Assembly: GCF_042663885.1 (NCBI RefSeq)
Contig: NZ_JBHSXV010000001.1
Reading direction: 5' to 3' (one strand)
DNA from: Aquipuribacter hungaricus
GTDB lineage: Bacteria > Actinomycetota > Actinomycetes > Actinomycetales > JBBAYJ01
DNA: 64,000 nucleotides
The first letter of the stretch is position 1; each line of letters starts with the position of its first letter. Shown piece by piece: positions 26,701 through 34,575 of this stretch. Under the pieces are notes generated by a model. The model saw nothing but the letters and a program-made list of their open reading frames with translations. It was not told where the DNA came from and ran no database searches. The translations under genes were made by a program, and so were the position numbers.

Positions 26701-28153
26701 CGGCGTTGAGCAGCTCCTGGCCGTCGGTGGCGTCGGCGTCCACGACGGCGCGGAAGCGCACGGTGTAGGTGGTCGGAGGGCTGTCGGCCGGGACCTCGCC
26801 GCCCTTCGTGGGGGTGGCCCCGGCACCGACGCGCACGAGCAGGTGGCCCTGGTTGAGGTCGGTGACGAAGCTGCCCTGGTCGTCGCCTGCCTGATCGGTC
26901 AGCGGCGTGCCGTCGACGGTGAGCGAGCCGGGGACGTACGTGGTCCCCGTGGGGACGGCGTCGAAGAACGTGCTGTCGCTGGCCACGTCGATGCCGATGT
27001 TCTGGACGGGGACGGTGTACTCCAGCACGTCGCCGGGCAGCGTCTGCCCGCCGTCGAGGTCCGTCACCGTCTTGGTGCCCAGGAGCTTGGGGTCGTAGAG
27101 CTCGGTCGCGAAGGTGACCACGCCGGGGAAGTAGACGTCGCCCGTGCTGGTGAGGCTGATCGTCGCGCCCGTGGCGCCGTTGGCGAGGATGCCGTCGGCC
27201 CTGACCTGGTCGGCATCGAAGCCGAGCTGGTTGTTGTAGGCCGGGGTGCGGCCGGTGGTCTCGGTGCCGCCCTCGGAGACCGAGGAGTTGAAGAAGTCGT
27301 CGACCGGGTTGCGCGCGTCACCGATGACGGTGCTGTTGAGCTTGAGCACGTCCCCGGTGGCCCCGGAGTCGCCCTCGCTGGCGACGATGCCGAGGCTGGT
27401 CCGCACGGCCCCGGCAGGAGGGGTGACGAAGCCCTCGAGCGGGATCGTCACGGGGGTCGTCCCGGTCACCGACTGCAGGCCGCTGAAGACGGTGAGGTTG
27501 CGCGCGGGGGCGAGCGGGTCGGACACGGCAAGGACGAGGGACCAGCCGGCGTAGCGGTCGATGACCCCGCTCGACGCCTGGACGTCGGCGACGGTGTAGA
27601 CGCCGGAGCCTGCCGCACGCACCTGGCTGGTGACGTCGGTGTAGCCCTGGTAGGCGCCGGACTGGGTGGCCAGCGTGTCGAGCTGGTCGGCCACGACGGT
27701 GGTGTACGAGCTGCTGCCGGGCAGCCTGAGCTCGACCTCGCCCCGCTTGGTCACGTCCTGGGGGAGGGTCCCGCCCTCGGTGCGGGCGTGCCAGACCAGG
27801 GCGGCGTACAGGACGCTGCCGCCGGCCGGGACGGTCACCTGCGCGGAGGAGGAGCTGAACGTCGACGGGTCGCCGTCGACGTCGACGAACGTGCCGGCGA
27901 AGCTGTTGTTGCGCTGGATGCTGCCGCCGGTCGACGACTGCGCCGTGGCGCAGGCCGCGTCGGAGGACGCGCAGGTCATGAGCGTGTTGCCCCTGATGAG
28001 GACCGACCCGTTGGTGTTGGCCGAGAACCGCTGGGCGAAGGTCGCGGCCGCCGACGCCGGTGCACCTCCCCCCAGGACGACGAGCGGGGCCAGCAGCAGG
28101 CTCGCTGCGAGACCGGCCGCGAGGGCGGCGCGGGGACGACGACGTGCGGGCAT
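23789..28153 (-). CDS. LARTG-anchored surface protein with nine tandem Ig/cadherin-like repeats
   Basis: The 1454-residue product has a signal peptide (1 to about 36, ending ASAAA). An N-terminal domain of DUF3344-like sequence (about 40-390) and a DUF11-like domain (about 395-505, GTKTVTDLDGGQTLPGD) follow. Nine repeats of 88-104 residues (about 520-1373) share the pattern APVA..D, VDVLANDTDPDGD..L, YTP..GF.G, F.Y.VSDG.GG. A Gly/Pro/Ser linker leads to LARTG (1412-1416), a hydrophobic helix and a basic tail, which is a class E sortase signal of the LAxTG type. It is probably a wall-linked adhesin or stalk. GGAG precedes the ATG. No sortase gene is in the window. Confidence 0.88.
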   Translation of the reverse strand: MPARRRPRAALAAGLAASLLLAPLVVLGGGAPASAAATFAQRFSANTNGSVLIRGNTLMTCASSDAACATAQSSTGGSIQRNNSFAGTFVDVDGDPSTFSSSSAQVTVPAGGSVLYAALVWHARTEGGTLPQDVTKRGEVELRLPGSSSYTTVVADQLDTLATQSGAYQGYTDVTSQVRAAGSGVYTVADVQASSGVIDRYAGWSLVLAVSDPLAPARNLTVFSGLQSVTGTTPVTIPLEGFVTPPAGAVRTSLGIVASEGDSGATGDVLKLNSTVIGDARNPVDDFFNSSVSEGGTETTGRTPAYNNQLGFDADQVRADGILANGATGATISLTSTGDVYFPGVVTFATELYDPKLLGTKTVTDLDGGQTLPGDVLEYTVPVQNIGIDVASDSTFFDAVPTGTTYVPGSLTVDGTPLTDQAGDDQGSFVTDLNQGHLLVRVGAGATPTKGGEVPADSPPTTYTVRFRAVVDADATDGQELLNAAALTYRGKTTGAAAGSATNAALRTVTAAPLSGGGTKPTATSHIVSFTPRPTSRTLTLDVLADDTDPDSDTLAIAGVTDAAGGSVTVNQDGTLTYSPRDDFAGRDVFTYTVTDGRGGTSTATVQVDVVNTAPVAVADTATTPAGTARVVDVLTNDTDPDGDTRRVRSVSPASARGGQVELLGDGTVRYTPGPVRGTDTFTYVVEDSRGGSDTATVTVTVTNTVPVAVADSYATQAGAPVALAVRANDTDADGDPLTVAVVAGPADGTLGLAPDGTGTYTPRAGFRGTDSFTYRVSDGQGGTSAPVTVTVRVNGAPVADDDAESTPTDQAVTLDVRDGDSDPDGDPLTVTAVTQGAHGAVRVDAAGTVTYTPSTGWAGTDSFTYTLSDGQGASATGTVTVVTDNADPVAVADVRGTGPGVPVTVDVLANDTDPNVTGADPEPSGQELTLSAPVVDDDADGEAAIVDGKVVVTPADGFKGDITVTYTVSDGAGGSDQGTLTVTVSDAAPVAAPDGPVTTGTDASVLVDVLANDVDTNDDPLAVVPETITVPTTADGQERGTAVLEGGKVRYTPPAGFAGTVTFSYTATDEPGSTDPARRSTTVVTVVVANAAPVASPGTATTASGTPVTVDVLADVTDANVPGTDQRLSVTGATATAGAGVVVGTDGRLTVTPAAGHKGAVVVTYTVSDGAGGTATGTLTVTVGDAAPVAGPDTAGTPYATPVSVDLLDDDTDANGDTLSLVPGSVTAPVDGSGTTRGTVEVTGGVARYTPPAGFSGVVTFTYEVTDGDLRTTGTVTVTVGGAPPAVAPETVSVPSTGGPVTIDVLGNDRDPDGGRLTLLSVSQPEHGTVAIVDGQVVYTPEPGYTGVVTFSYTVSDGQGGVSTGTVTLDVVAGPAPTGSPAPGGGAGGGAGSGAGPGTGAGPVVSLPSRLARTGAEAGDVLLGAVVLVALGGGLLVVSRRGGLRTARGRHRA

Positions 28154-28388
28154 CTGCTTCTCCAGGGGCTGCGGGGCGGGACCGCACGCGGGATCGGCAC
28201 GCGGCGTCACCGGCTTGAGCCGTCCGGGCGTGTCGTCACCCAGCGCGACCAGCCGCAGCGGTGCCGTGCGTGCGCCGGGCCGGGCGGCGCGGGGAGCGGG
28301 CGTCCGTCCCGGGGTGCGCCCAGAGGCAGTCTGCGCTGGGCTGGGGACGGATCCCGCACCCCTCCCCCGACCCCCCCGGAGCCCACGC

Positions 28389-29159
28389 ATGTCCCTCGTC
28401 CTCGTCACCGGGTCCGCCGACGGCATCGGCCTGGAGACCGCCCGCCAGCTGCTGGCCGCCGGCCACGACGTCGTCGCCCACGCCCGCAGCGCCGCCCGCG
28501 CCGACGATGTCCGCGCCGCACTGCCGCAGGTGCGCGACGTCCTGGTCGGCGACCTGGCGTCGCTCGCCCAGACCCGCGAGCTGGCCGCCGCCGCCTCGGC
28601 CGCCGGGCCGTTCGACGCGGTCGTCCACAACGCCGGGGTGGGCGGCGACGCCGCCGCCCGCGAGGTCACCGAGGACGGCCTCGAGCGGATCTTCCAGGTC
28701 AACGCCGTCGCGCCGTACCTGCTCACCGCGCTGGTGCCGCGCCCCGGCCGCCTGGTCTACCTCACGTCGGGCCTGCAGGAGCGGGGCCGGCTGCACCTGG
28801 ACGACCTGCAGTGGGAGCAGCGGGCGTGGGACGGCATGCAGGCCTACTCCGACAGCAAGCTCCACGACGTGGTCCTCGCCCTGGCCGTCGCCCGGCTGTG
28901 GCCGGACGTCCTCAGCACCACCGTGGACCCGGGGTGGATCCGCACCCGCATGGGCGGGCCCCAGGCCACGGACGACGTCGCGGACGGCGCCGCGACACAG
29001 GTGTGGCTCGCCACCTCCGACGACGAGGGCGCACGGGTGACCGGGGCCTACCTCAAGCGGTTCGAGGTGCAGGAGCCGAACCCGGCGGCGACGGGCACGG
29101 CGCTGCAGGACGCCCTCCTCGACCGCCTCGCCGGGCTCACCGGTGCCCGCCTGCCCTGA
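28389..29159 (+). CDS. Short-chain dehydrogenase/reductase
   Basis: A classical SDR of 256 residues: TGSADGIGLETARQL (cofactor loop TGxxxGxG), HNAG, a Ser in YLTSGLQ, and YSDSK (catalytic YxxxK) followed by VDPGWIRTRM. Substrate and cofactor preference cannot be read with confidence. It is divergent from the large surface protein, with 235 nt between the two starts that must hold both promoters. It precedes the xylan locus but does not share its operator. Confidence 0.85.
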   Translation: MSLVLVTGSADGIGLETARQLLAAGHDVVAHARSAARADDVRAALPQVRDVLVGDLASLAQTRELAAAASAAGPFDAVVHNAGVGGDAAAREVTEDGLERIFQVNAVAPYLLTALVPRPGRLVYLTSGLQERGRLHLDDLQWEQRAWDGMQAYSDSKLHDVVLALAVARLWPDVLSTTVDPGWIRTRMGGPQATDDVADGAATQVWLATSDDEGARVTGAYLKRFEVQEPNPAATGTALQDALLDRLAGLTGARLP

Positions 29160-29217
29160 CCCCGCTACCCCCGGGCCCGCGGGCACGGGCGGTACGCCCG
29201 GAGCCCCTGCGGGGCCG

Positions 29218-29231
29218 TGGGAACGCTCTCC
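29218..29231. promoter_or_regulatory. CebR-like box upstream of the CE4-GH10 gene
   Basis: TGGGAACGCTCTCC matches the palindromic cellobiose-repressor box of actinomycetes (TGGGAGCGCTCCCA) at 11 of 14 positions. It lies 36 bp before the LacI-type operator and 151 bp before the ATG, so the secreted xylanase may answer to a cello-oligosaccharide regulator too. No cebR gene is in the window. Confidence 0.35.
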
Positions 29232-29253
29232 CGGCCGCTGACAACGCTGTCAC

Positions 29254-29279
29254 GTAGAACGATGTCGATAACGTTCTAC
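29254..29279. promoter_or_regulatory. LacI-type operator upstream of the CE4-GH10 gene
   Basis: A 26-bp near-palindrome (22 of 26 symmetric positions) with perfect 8-bp arms GTAGAACG and CGTTCTAC centred on TCGA. Its right half, CGATAACGTTCTACA, matches 14 of 15 bases of the site at 40339-40353 (CGATAACGTTTTACA) between the LacI gene and the transporter operon. It should bind the same repressor. Confidence 0.7.
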
Positions 29280-29368
29280 AAAAGTTCGTCGGACCTCTGG
29301 CCTTTCTCCTCGGCGCATGCCTACGGTGACCGGGATCCCACCCGTATCCATCGCAAAGGGGCGAGAAG

Positions 29369-32300
29369 ATGCCAGGTACCACCCCTCGTCGCATGCCCTG
29401 GGGAGCCGGCCTGCTGGCCGTCCTCGTGGCAGGCGGCACGGTCGCGGCGGCACCCGTCGCAGCGACCGGCGCCACCACGTCGGGCGACGACCCCGTGGTC
29501 GTCGTCAGCACCGACTTCTCCGACGGCAGCTACGCGCCGTGGACCGCCAGCGGCGGACCGGCGCTCAGCGTCGTCCCCGTCGACGGCGACCCGGCGCTGC
29601 TGGTCAGCGGCCGGACCGCCGACTTCGACGGCATCCAGAGCCCCACCGGGCTGCTCCAGCCCGGCGTGCCGCACACCTTCACCATGAGGGCGCGGCTCGC
29701 GCCCGGGACGACGGGCCCCGCCGGGGTCCGCTTCGTCGTCAAGCCCGCGTACACGTGGGTCGGGAACACCACGATGACGGCCGACGCGTGGACCACCGTG
29801 AGCGGCACCTTCACCGCGCCGGCCGACGCCGACCCGGCCACGCTCCAGGTGTACCTGGGCACGGCGGACCTCACCGGCCCCTACGACTACCTGGTGGACG
29901 ACATCGTCATCACCCGCGACGGCGACGGCGGCGGCGAGGGCCCCTGGGTCCCCACCCCCGACCCGTCCTTCGTCCTCGGCGGCGCCGTCTCCCCGACCGT
30001 CGCCCAGGTCAGCCGCGCCCGCGGCACCGGCGACGTGGCCGCGCTGACGTTCGACGACGGCCCCAACCCGGGCGAGACCGAGGCGCTGCTGGACTACCTC
30101 GGCGAGCGCGACGTCACGGCCACGTTCTGCGTCATCGGCCAGAACATCACCGCCCCGGGCGGCGCCCAGATCCTCCGGCGGATCGTCGCCGAGGGCCACA
30201 CCCTGTGCAACCACTCCACCAGCTACGCCGACATGGGGTCCTTCACCCAGGCGCAGGTCGAGGCGGACCTCAAGGCGAACCTCGCCACCATCCGCACCGC
30301 GCTGGGCGACCCCGAGGCCGAGGTGCCGTACTTCCGGGCGCCGAACGGCAGCTGGGGCGTCACGCCCGAGGTCGCCGTCGCCCTGGGCATGCAGCCCCTC
30401 GGGCTCGGCAACGTCATCCTCGACTGGGACGGCAACGACCTCTCCGTCGCCACCCTGACCGCCAACCTCCGGGGCGCCATCACCCCGGGAGCGGTCGCGC
30501 TGGCCCACGACGGCGGCGGCAACCGCGAGGCCACGGTCGCGGCCGTGCGCACGGTCGTCGACGAGCGCCTCGCGCAGGGCTTCACCTTCACCCTCCCCCA
30601 GGGCGGCGCCGCCGACGGCGGCACCGGCACCCCCGGCGGCGGCGTCGTGCTGTCCACCGACTTCGAGGACGGCCTGGGCGGCTGGGTCCCGCGCGGCGAC
30701 GCGGCCGGCGACCCCACCGTCGCGGTCACCACGGCGCAGGCGCACACCGGCACGCAGTCGGCGCTGGTGTCCGGGCGCACGTCCCAGGGCGACGGCATCG
30801 GCTACGACGTCACCGGCCTGCTCACCCCCGGCACCTCCTACGAGATCAGCGCCTGGGTCCGCCTGGGCTCCGGCTCGGCGCCGGTGTGGCTGAGCATGCA
30901 GCGCACCTCCGGCGGCGCGACGTCGTTCGACACCGTCGCGCAGTTCACGGGTATCACCTCCGGCGGCTGGACCCAGGTCACCGCCACCTACCAGCTGCCC
31001 CCGTCGGACTCGGCCTTCCTGTACCTGGAGACCGCCTACCCCGACGGCACGACCGCCGACCTGTACGTCGACGACGTCGTCGTCCGCTCGCAGGACGCGC
31101 CCCAGGTCGAGGACCTGCTCCCCCTCGAGGACACCGTCGACTTCCCCGCCGGCGTGGCGATCGACTCCCGCGAGACCACCGGCGCGGCGTCGCAGCTCCT
31201 GCTGCGGCACTTCGACCAGGTGACCAGCGAGAACTACATGAAGCCCGAGGCCTGGTACACCGCGGACCGCACCTTCCGCACCAACCCCGAGGCCACCACG
31301 CTCATGGACTTCGCGGTCGACAACGACCTCGACGTCTACGGGCACACGCTGGTCTGGCACAGCCAGACCCCGGCGTGGTTCTTCCAGGCCGCCGACGGCA
31401 CCCCGCTCACCACGAGCGAGGCCGACAAGCAGGTCCTGCGCGACCGGATGCGGACGCACATCTTCGCCGTGGCGGAGGCGCTGAGCACCGGCGGCGGGTA
31501 CGGCGAGTTCGGCAGCGAGACCAACCCCCTCACCGCGTTCGACGTCGTCAACGAGGTCGTCTCCGACGGCCGCGCGGAGTCCGACGGGCTGCGCCGCAGC
31601 GAGTGGTACCGGGTGCTGGGCGAGGAGTTCATCGACCTGGCGTTCGTCTACGCGGACGAGGCGTTCAACGACGTCTACGCCGCCGAGGGCAGCGACCGCC
31701 CGGTCCTGCTGACCATCAACGACTACAACACCGAGCAGTCGGGCAAGCAGGCGCGGCTCAAGGCGCTCGTCGAGCGGCTCCTGGCCCGCGACGTGCCCGT
31801 CGACGCCGTCGGCCACCAGTTCCACGTCAGCCTGGCGATGCCGGTGCAGGCGCTGGAGGACGCGATCGTGGCCTTCGCCGACCTGCCGGTGCAGCAGGTG
31901 GTGTCCGAGCTGGACGTCACCATCGGCACCCCGGTGACGCAGGCCAACCTGGTCGAGCAGGGCTACTACTACCGCGACGCGTTCCGGGTCTTCCGGGAGT
32001 ACTCCGAGGAGCTCTTCTCGGTCACGGTGTGGGGCCTGACGGACGGGCGCAGCTGGCGGGTCGACTCCGGCGCGCCGCTGCTCTTCGACGACACGCTCAC
32101 CGGCAAGCCCGCGTACTACGGGGCTGTCGACGGCGAGCTCCCGGCCCGCCAGCAGGCGGAGTTCGTGTTCGCCGGCGACCTGCCGCTCACCGCCGACGCC
32201 CCCTCCTCGGGCGTCTGGGACCGGCTCCCGCTGTTCCCGGTCGAGGACGTCGCCGACTTCCAGCTCCGCTGGGCGGGCGACCACCTCACGGCCTACGTGT

Positions 32301-33466
32301 CCGTCACCGACGCCACCGTGCAGGCCGCGGACGGGCTCACCCTCGTCGTCGACGGGGTCGAGCACACCTTCCGCCGCGACGGCACCGGCTCGGTGCGGGG
32401 CGTCGTCACCACGACGGCCGCCGGCTACGACGTCGTCGTGCACCTGCCGGTGACCGGCGCGGCCGAGGGCGACCAGGTCGGCTTCGACCTGCGGGTCACC
32501 GACGGCATCGCGACGTCGGGGTGGAACACGCCCGGCGCGCTCGGCACGCTCACCCTGGTCGAGGCGCTGTCGTACACCGAGGTCGTCGAGACCTCGGCGG
32601 CGCCGACGATCGACGGCACGGTCGACGCGGCCTGGTCCGCGGCGTCCGTGGTGACGACCGACAAGCAGATCGAGGGGACGGGCGGGGCCACCGCCGCCGT
32701 CCGGACCCTGTGGCGCGACCAGACGCTGTACGTGCTGGCCGAGGTCACCGACCCGACCCTGGACGCGACGGGCTCCGACCCGTGGATCCAGGACTCGCTC
32801 GAGATCTTCCTCGACACGGGCAACGTCAAGAACGGTCCCTACCGCTACGACGACACGCAGATCCGGATCAGCTACCTCGGCGCGACGTCGTTCGGCACCG
32901 GCGACGAGGCGTTCCAGCAGAACCGGCTGGTCTCGGCCACCCGCGTCGTCCCCGGCGGCTACGTCGTCGAGGCGTCGGTCAGCCTGCTCGAGTCCGGCGG
33001 CCTGGGCTCCTTCCAGGGCCTGGACTTCCAGGTCAACGACGCCACCGCCGGCGCGCGCACGTCCGTCCGCTCCTGGGCGGACCCGACGGGCCTGGGCTAC
33101 CAGAGCACGGCGCGCTGGGGGGTCGGCGAGCTCGTCGCCGCCCCGGTGGTCGAGCCCGAGCCCGAGCCCGACCCCGTGGTCACCGTCGAGGACCGGCACC
33201 TGCGCCTCGGCTCCACGGTGCCCGTCCGGCTGACCGGCTACGTCGCCGGCAGCACGGTCGAGCTCATCCTCGGCGCCCGCCGGGGTTCCTCGTTCGACCT
33301 CGGCTCCGTCGTGGTCGGCGCGGACGGCACGGCCACGGCGAGCGTCACGGTGCCCGCGGGCGCCGACCGCGGTCGCCAGACCCTGACCGCCACGGCCGGG
33401 GCGGTCACCGCCTCGACCTACGTGGTCGTCCAGGGCCCGGCCGTCCCGGTGCGCGGCCGCCCCTGA
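29369..33466 (+). CDS. Secreted multidomain xylan-degrading enzyme: CBM-CE4-CBM-GH10-CBM9
   Basis: A 1365-residue exported protein. In order: signal peptide (1 to about 33), CBM4_9-like module (44-183), CE4 polysaccharide/xylan deacetylase (205-405; TFDDGPN, RAPNG at 323, LAHDGGG), CBM4_9-like (426-573), GH10 endoxylanase (580-925; TSENYMKPE, GHTLVWHSQTPAWF, acid/base E729 in VVNEV, nucleophile E847 in VSELDV), a CBM9-like pair (930-1255), acidic linker EPEPEPDP, Ig-like end domain. In CE4 the second metal His of H(S/T)xxH is Tyr286. It should remove acetyl groups and cut xylan outside the cell. The ATG follows AGGGG; two operator-like sites lie upstream. Confidence 0.93.
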   Translation: MPGTTPRRMPWGAGLLAVLVAGGTVAAAPVAATGATTSGDDPVVVVSTDFSDGSYAPWTASGGPALSVVPVDGDPALLVSGRTADFDGIQSPTGLLQPGVPHTFTMRARLAPGTTGPAGVRFVVKPAYTWVGNTTMTADAWTTVSGTFTAPADADPATLQVYLGTADLTGPYDYLVDDIVITRDGDGGGEGPWVPTPDPSFVLGGAVSPTVAQVSRARGTGDVAALTFDDGPNPGETEALLDYLGERDVTATFCVIGQNITAPGGAQILRRIVAEGHTLCNHSTSYADMGSFTQAQVEADLKANLATIRTALGDPEAEVPYFRAPNGSWGVTPEVAVALGMQPLGLGNVILDWDGNDLSVATLTANLRGAITPGAVALAHDGGGNREATVAAVRTVVDERLAQGFTFTLPQGGAADGGTGTPGGGVVLSTDFEDGLGGWVPRGDAAGDPTVAVTTAQAHTGTQSALVSGRTSQGDGIGYDVTGLLTPGTSYEISAWVRLGSGSAPVWLSMQRTSGGATSFDTVAQFTGITSGGWTQVTATYQLPPSDSAFLYLETAYPDGTTADLYVDDVVVRSQDAPQVEDLLPLEDTVDFPAGVAIDSRETTGAASQLLLRHFDQVTSENYMKPEAWYTADRTFRTNPEATTLMDFAVDNDLDVYGHTLVWHSQTPAWFFQAADGTPLTTSEADKQVLRDRMRTHIFAVAEALSTGGGYGEFGSETNPLTAFDVVNEVVSDGRAESDGLRRSEWYRVLGEEFIDLAFVYADEAFNDVYAAEGSDRPVLLTINDYNTEQSGKQARLKALVERLLARDVPVDAVGHQFHVSLAMPVQALEDAIVAFADLPVQQVVSELDVTIGTPVTQANLVEQGYYYRDAFRVFREYSEELFSVTVWGLTDGRSWRVDSGAPLLFDDTLTGKPAYYGAVDGELPARQQAEFVFAGDLPLTADAPSSGVWDRLPLFPVEDVADFQLRWAGDHLTAYVSVTDATVQAADGLTLVVDGVEHTFRRDGTGSVRGVVTTTAAGYDVVVHLPVTGAAEGDQVGFDLRVTDGIATSGWNTPGALGTLTLVEALSYTEVVETSAAPTIDGTVDAAWSAASVVTTDKQIEGTGGATAAVRTLWRDQTLYVLAEVTDPTLDATGSDPWIQDSLEIFLDTGNVKNGPYRYDDTQIRISYLGATSFGTGDEAFQQNRLVSATRVVPGGYVVEASVSLLESGGLGSFQGLDFQVNDATAGARTSVRSWADPTGLGYQSTARWGVGELVAAPVVEPEPEPDPVVTVEDRHLRLGSTVPVRLTGYVAGSTVELILGARRGSSFDLGSVVVGADGTATASVTVPAGADRGRQTLTATAGAVTASTYVVVQGPAVPVRGRP

Positions 33467-33473
33467 CCCACTC

Positions 33474-33502
33474 GCCGGCCCCCTCCGCGTGACGGGGCCG
33501 GC
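33474..33502 (+). terminator. Hairpin after the CE4-GH10 gene (first)
   Basis: GCCGGCCCC (33474-33482) pairs with GGGGCCGGC (33494-33502), 9 bp perfect, loop 11 nt, starting 8 nt after the stop codon. Confidence 0.55.
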
Positions 33503-33506
33503 GCAC

Positions 33507-33544
33507 GAGAGGCGCGGTACCCCTGCGGGGGTGCCGCGCCTCTC
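33507..33544 (+). terminator. Strong hairpin after the CE4-GH10 gene (second)
   Basis: A 17-bp stem (33507-33523 with 33528-33544, one G-T pair) closed by a TGCG tetraloop and followed by TGTCGTCG. It is the strongest terminator-like structure in the window. Confidence 0.7.
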
Positions 33545-33582
33545 TGTCGTCGCCTGGTTGCCGGCGTGCGTCCGTGCCCCCG

Positions 33583-34451
33583 CGACTGGGACCGAACGGG
33601 TGCGGGAGCGGGGCTGCGACACCCGTTCGGTCCCAGTCGTGAGCCCCCAGGGAGGTGCAGCCGGTTGTGGGACCAGATCGGGGATGCGTCACCCGTCGGC
33701 CCCGGTCTGGTCCCAGAACAGTTCTGGACCGGATCGTGGGGGGACACGTTCGCGCCGCGTCACCTCACGAGGCCGGTCCGGTCTCGGGACAGGCCCGGAC
33801 CGGGTCTTGGTGGGACGAGACCGGGGTCGCGTCACCTCACGAGACCGGTCTGGTCCCGATATAGACCTGGCCCGGGTCGGGCCGGGAACGCAGCCGCGTC
33901 ACCTGGTGAGACCGGTCCGGTCCAGGACCGGCCTGGACCGGGCCGGGCCGGGCCGGGGCGGGGCGGGGCGAGAGCGCAGCCGCCTCACCTGGGGAGCCGG
34001 GTCTCGTGCCAGAGCAGCCGGGACCGGGGCCCGTGGCTGGTCCGTCTCGTCCGTCCCGGTTCCGCGACTGGGACGTAAGGGGCGTCGCCGGCCTCGTCTC
34101 GCGACCGTTCGGTCCCAGTCGCGGACCTGGTCGGGCCTGCCCCCCGAGTTGTGGGACCAGATCTTGGTCAGGACGGCGATAAGCCCGGTTCGGTCCCACA
34201 ACGGGGCCGGACGGGGCCGGACGGGGCCGGACGGGGCCGGACGGGGCCGGACGGGGCCGGACGGGGCCGGACGGGGCCGCAGAGCTGGGCCGCTGGCCCC
34301 CGCTCGCTCGAGTGGGATCGAACGGCTGAACAAGGCCCCGCGCCACGACCGTTCGATCCCGGTCGCGGGCAGACCAGAGCGCGCCGCCGCTCGTGGGACC
34401 AGAACGGGGTCGCCTGCACGGGCGTGCCGCATCAGGTCCCAGAACGGGACC
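33583..34451. repeat. Array of related palindromic repeats (hairpins), non-coding
   Basis: At least nine inverted repeats share GGGACC-type arms. Family A: 33583-33602/33620-33639 (20-bp perfect arms, CGACTGGGACCGAACGGG core), 34061-34074/34112-34125 (14 bp) and 34314-34325/34349-34360 (12 bp). Family B: 33668-33683/33700-33715 (TGGGACCAGA core), 33812-33824/33845-33857 (12 of 13), 34394-34400/34435-34441. Others: 33773-33781/33795-33803, 33917-33926/33932-33941, 34148-34158/34192-34202. GCGTCACC recurs at 33686, 33757, 33829 and 33896, about every 70 bp, mostly in loops or on flanks. No credible gene is seen in either strand. Function unknown. Confidence 0.85.
34201..34279. repeat. Perfect 10-bp tandem repeat (ACGGGGCCGG)
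   Basis: ACGGGGCCGG is repeated seven times without a change (34201-34270), followed by a ninth-base-perfect eighth copy to 34279. It begins inside the right arm of the hairpin at 34148-34202. Such identity points to recent slippage and likely length variation between strains. Confidence 0.95.
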
Positions 34452-34529
34452 GGGGTCGGGCGGCAGAGCGGCACGTGGCGTCGGGCGCCCAACCCTCGGA
34501 AGCCGCGGAGCGCCGCCAGCGAGTTGGAG

Positions 34530-34563
34530 ACCCGGCCCCGCCCGGTGCCGGGCGGGGCCGGGT
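34530..34563 (-). terminator. Terminator of the transporter-GH3 operon
   Basis: ACCCGGCCCCGCCCGG (34530-34545) and CCGGGCGGGGCCGGGT (34548-34563) are perfect 16-bp arms with almost no loop, 12 nt after the GH3 stop codon on the minus strand. Confidence 0.7.
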
Positions 34564-34575
34564 GGTCTGGGGCCG

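Noticed and set aside
33583..34451. CRISPR array
   Set aside because: Repeats are palindromic and diverged, there are no constant-length unique spacers, and no cas genes are in the window.
33583..34451. Integron attC array
   Set aside because: No GTTRRRY/RYYYAAC boxes, no cassette genes between hairpins and no integrase nearby.
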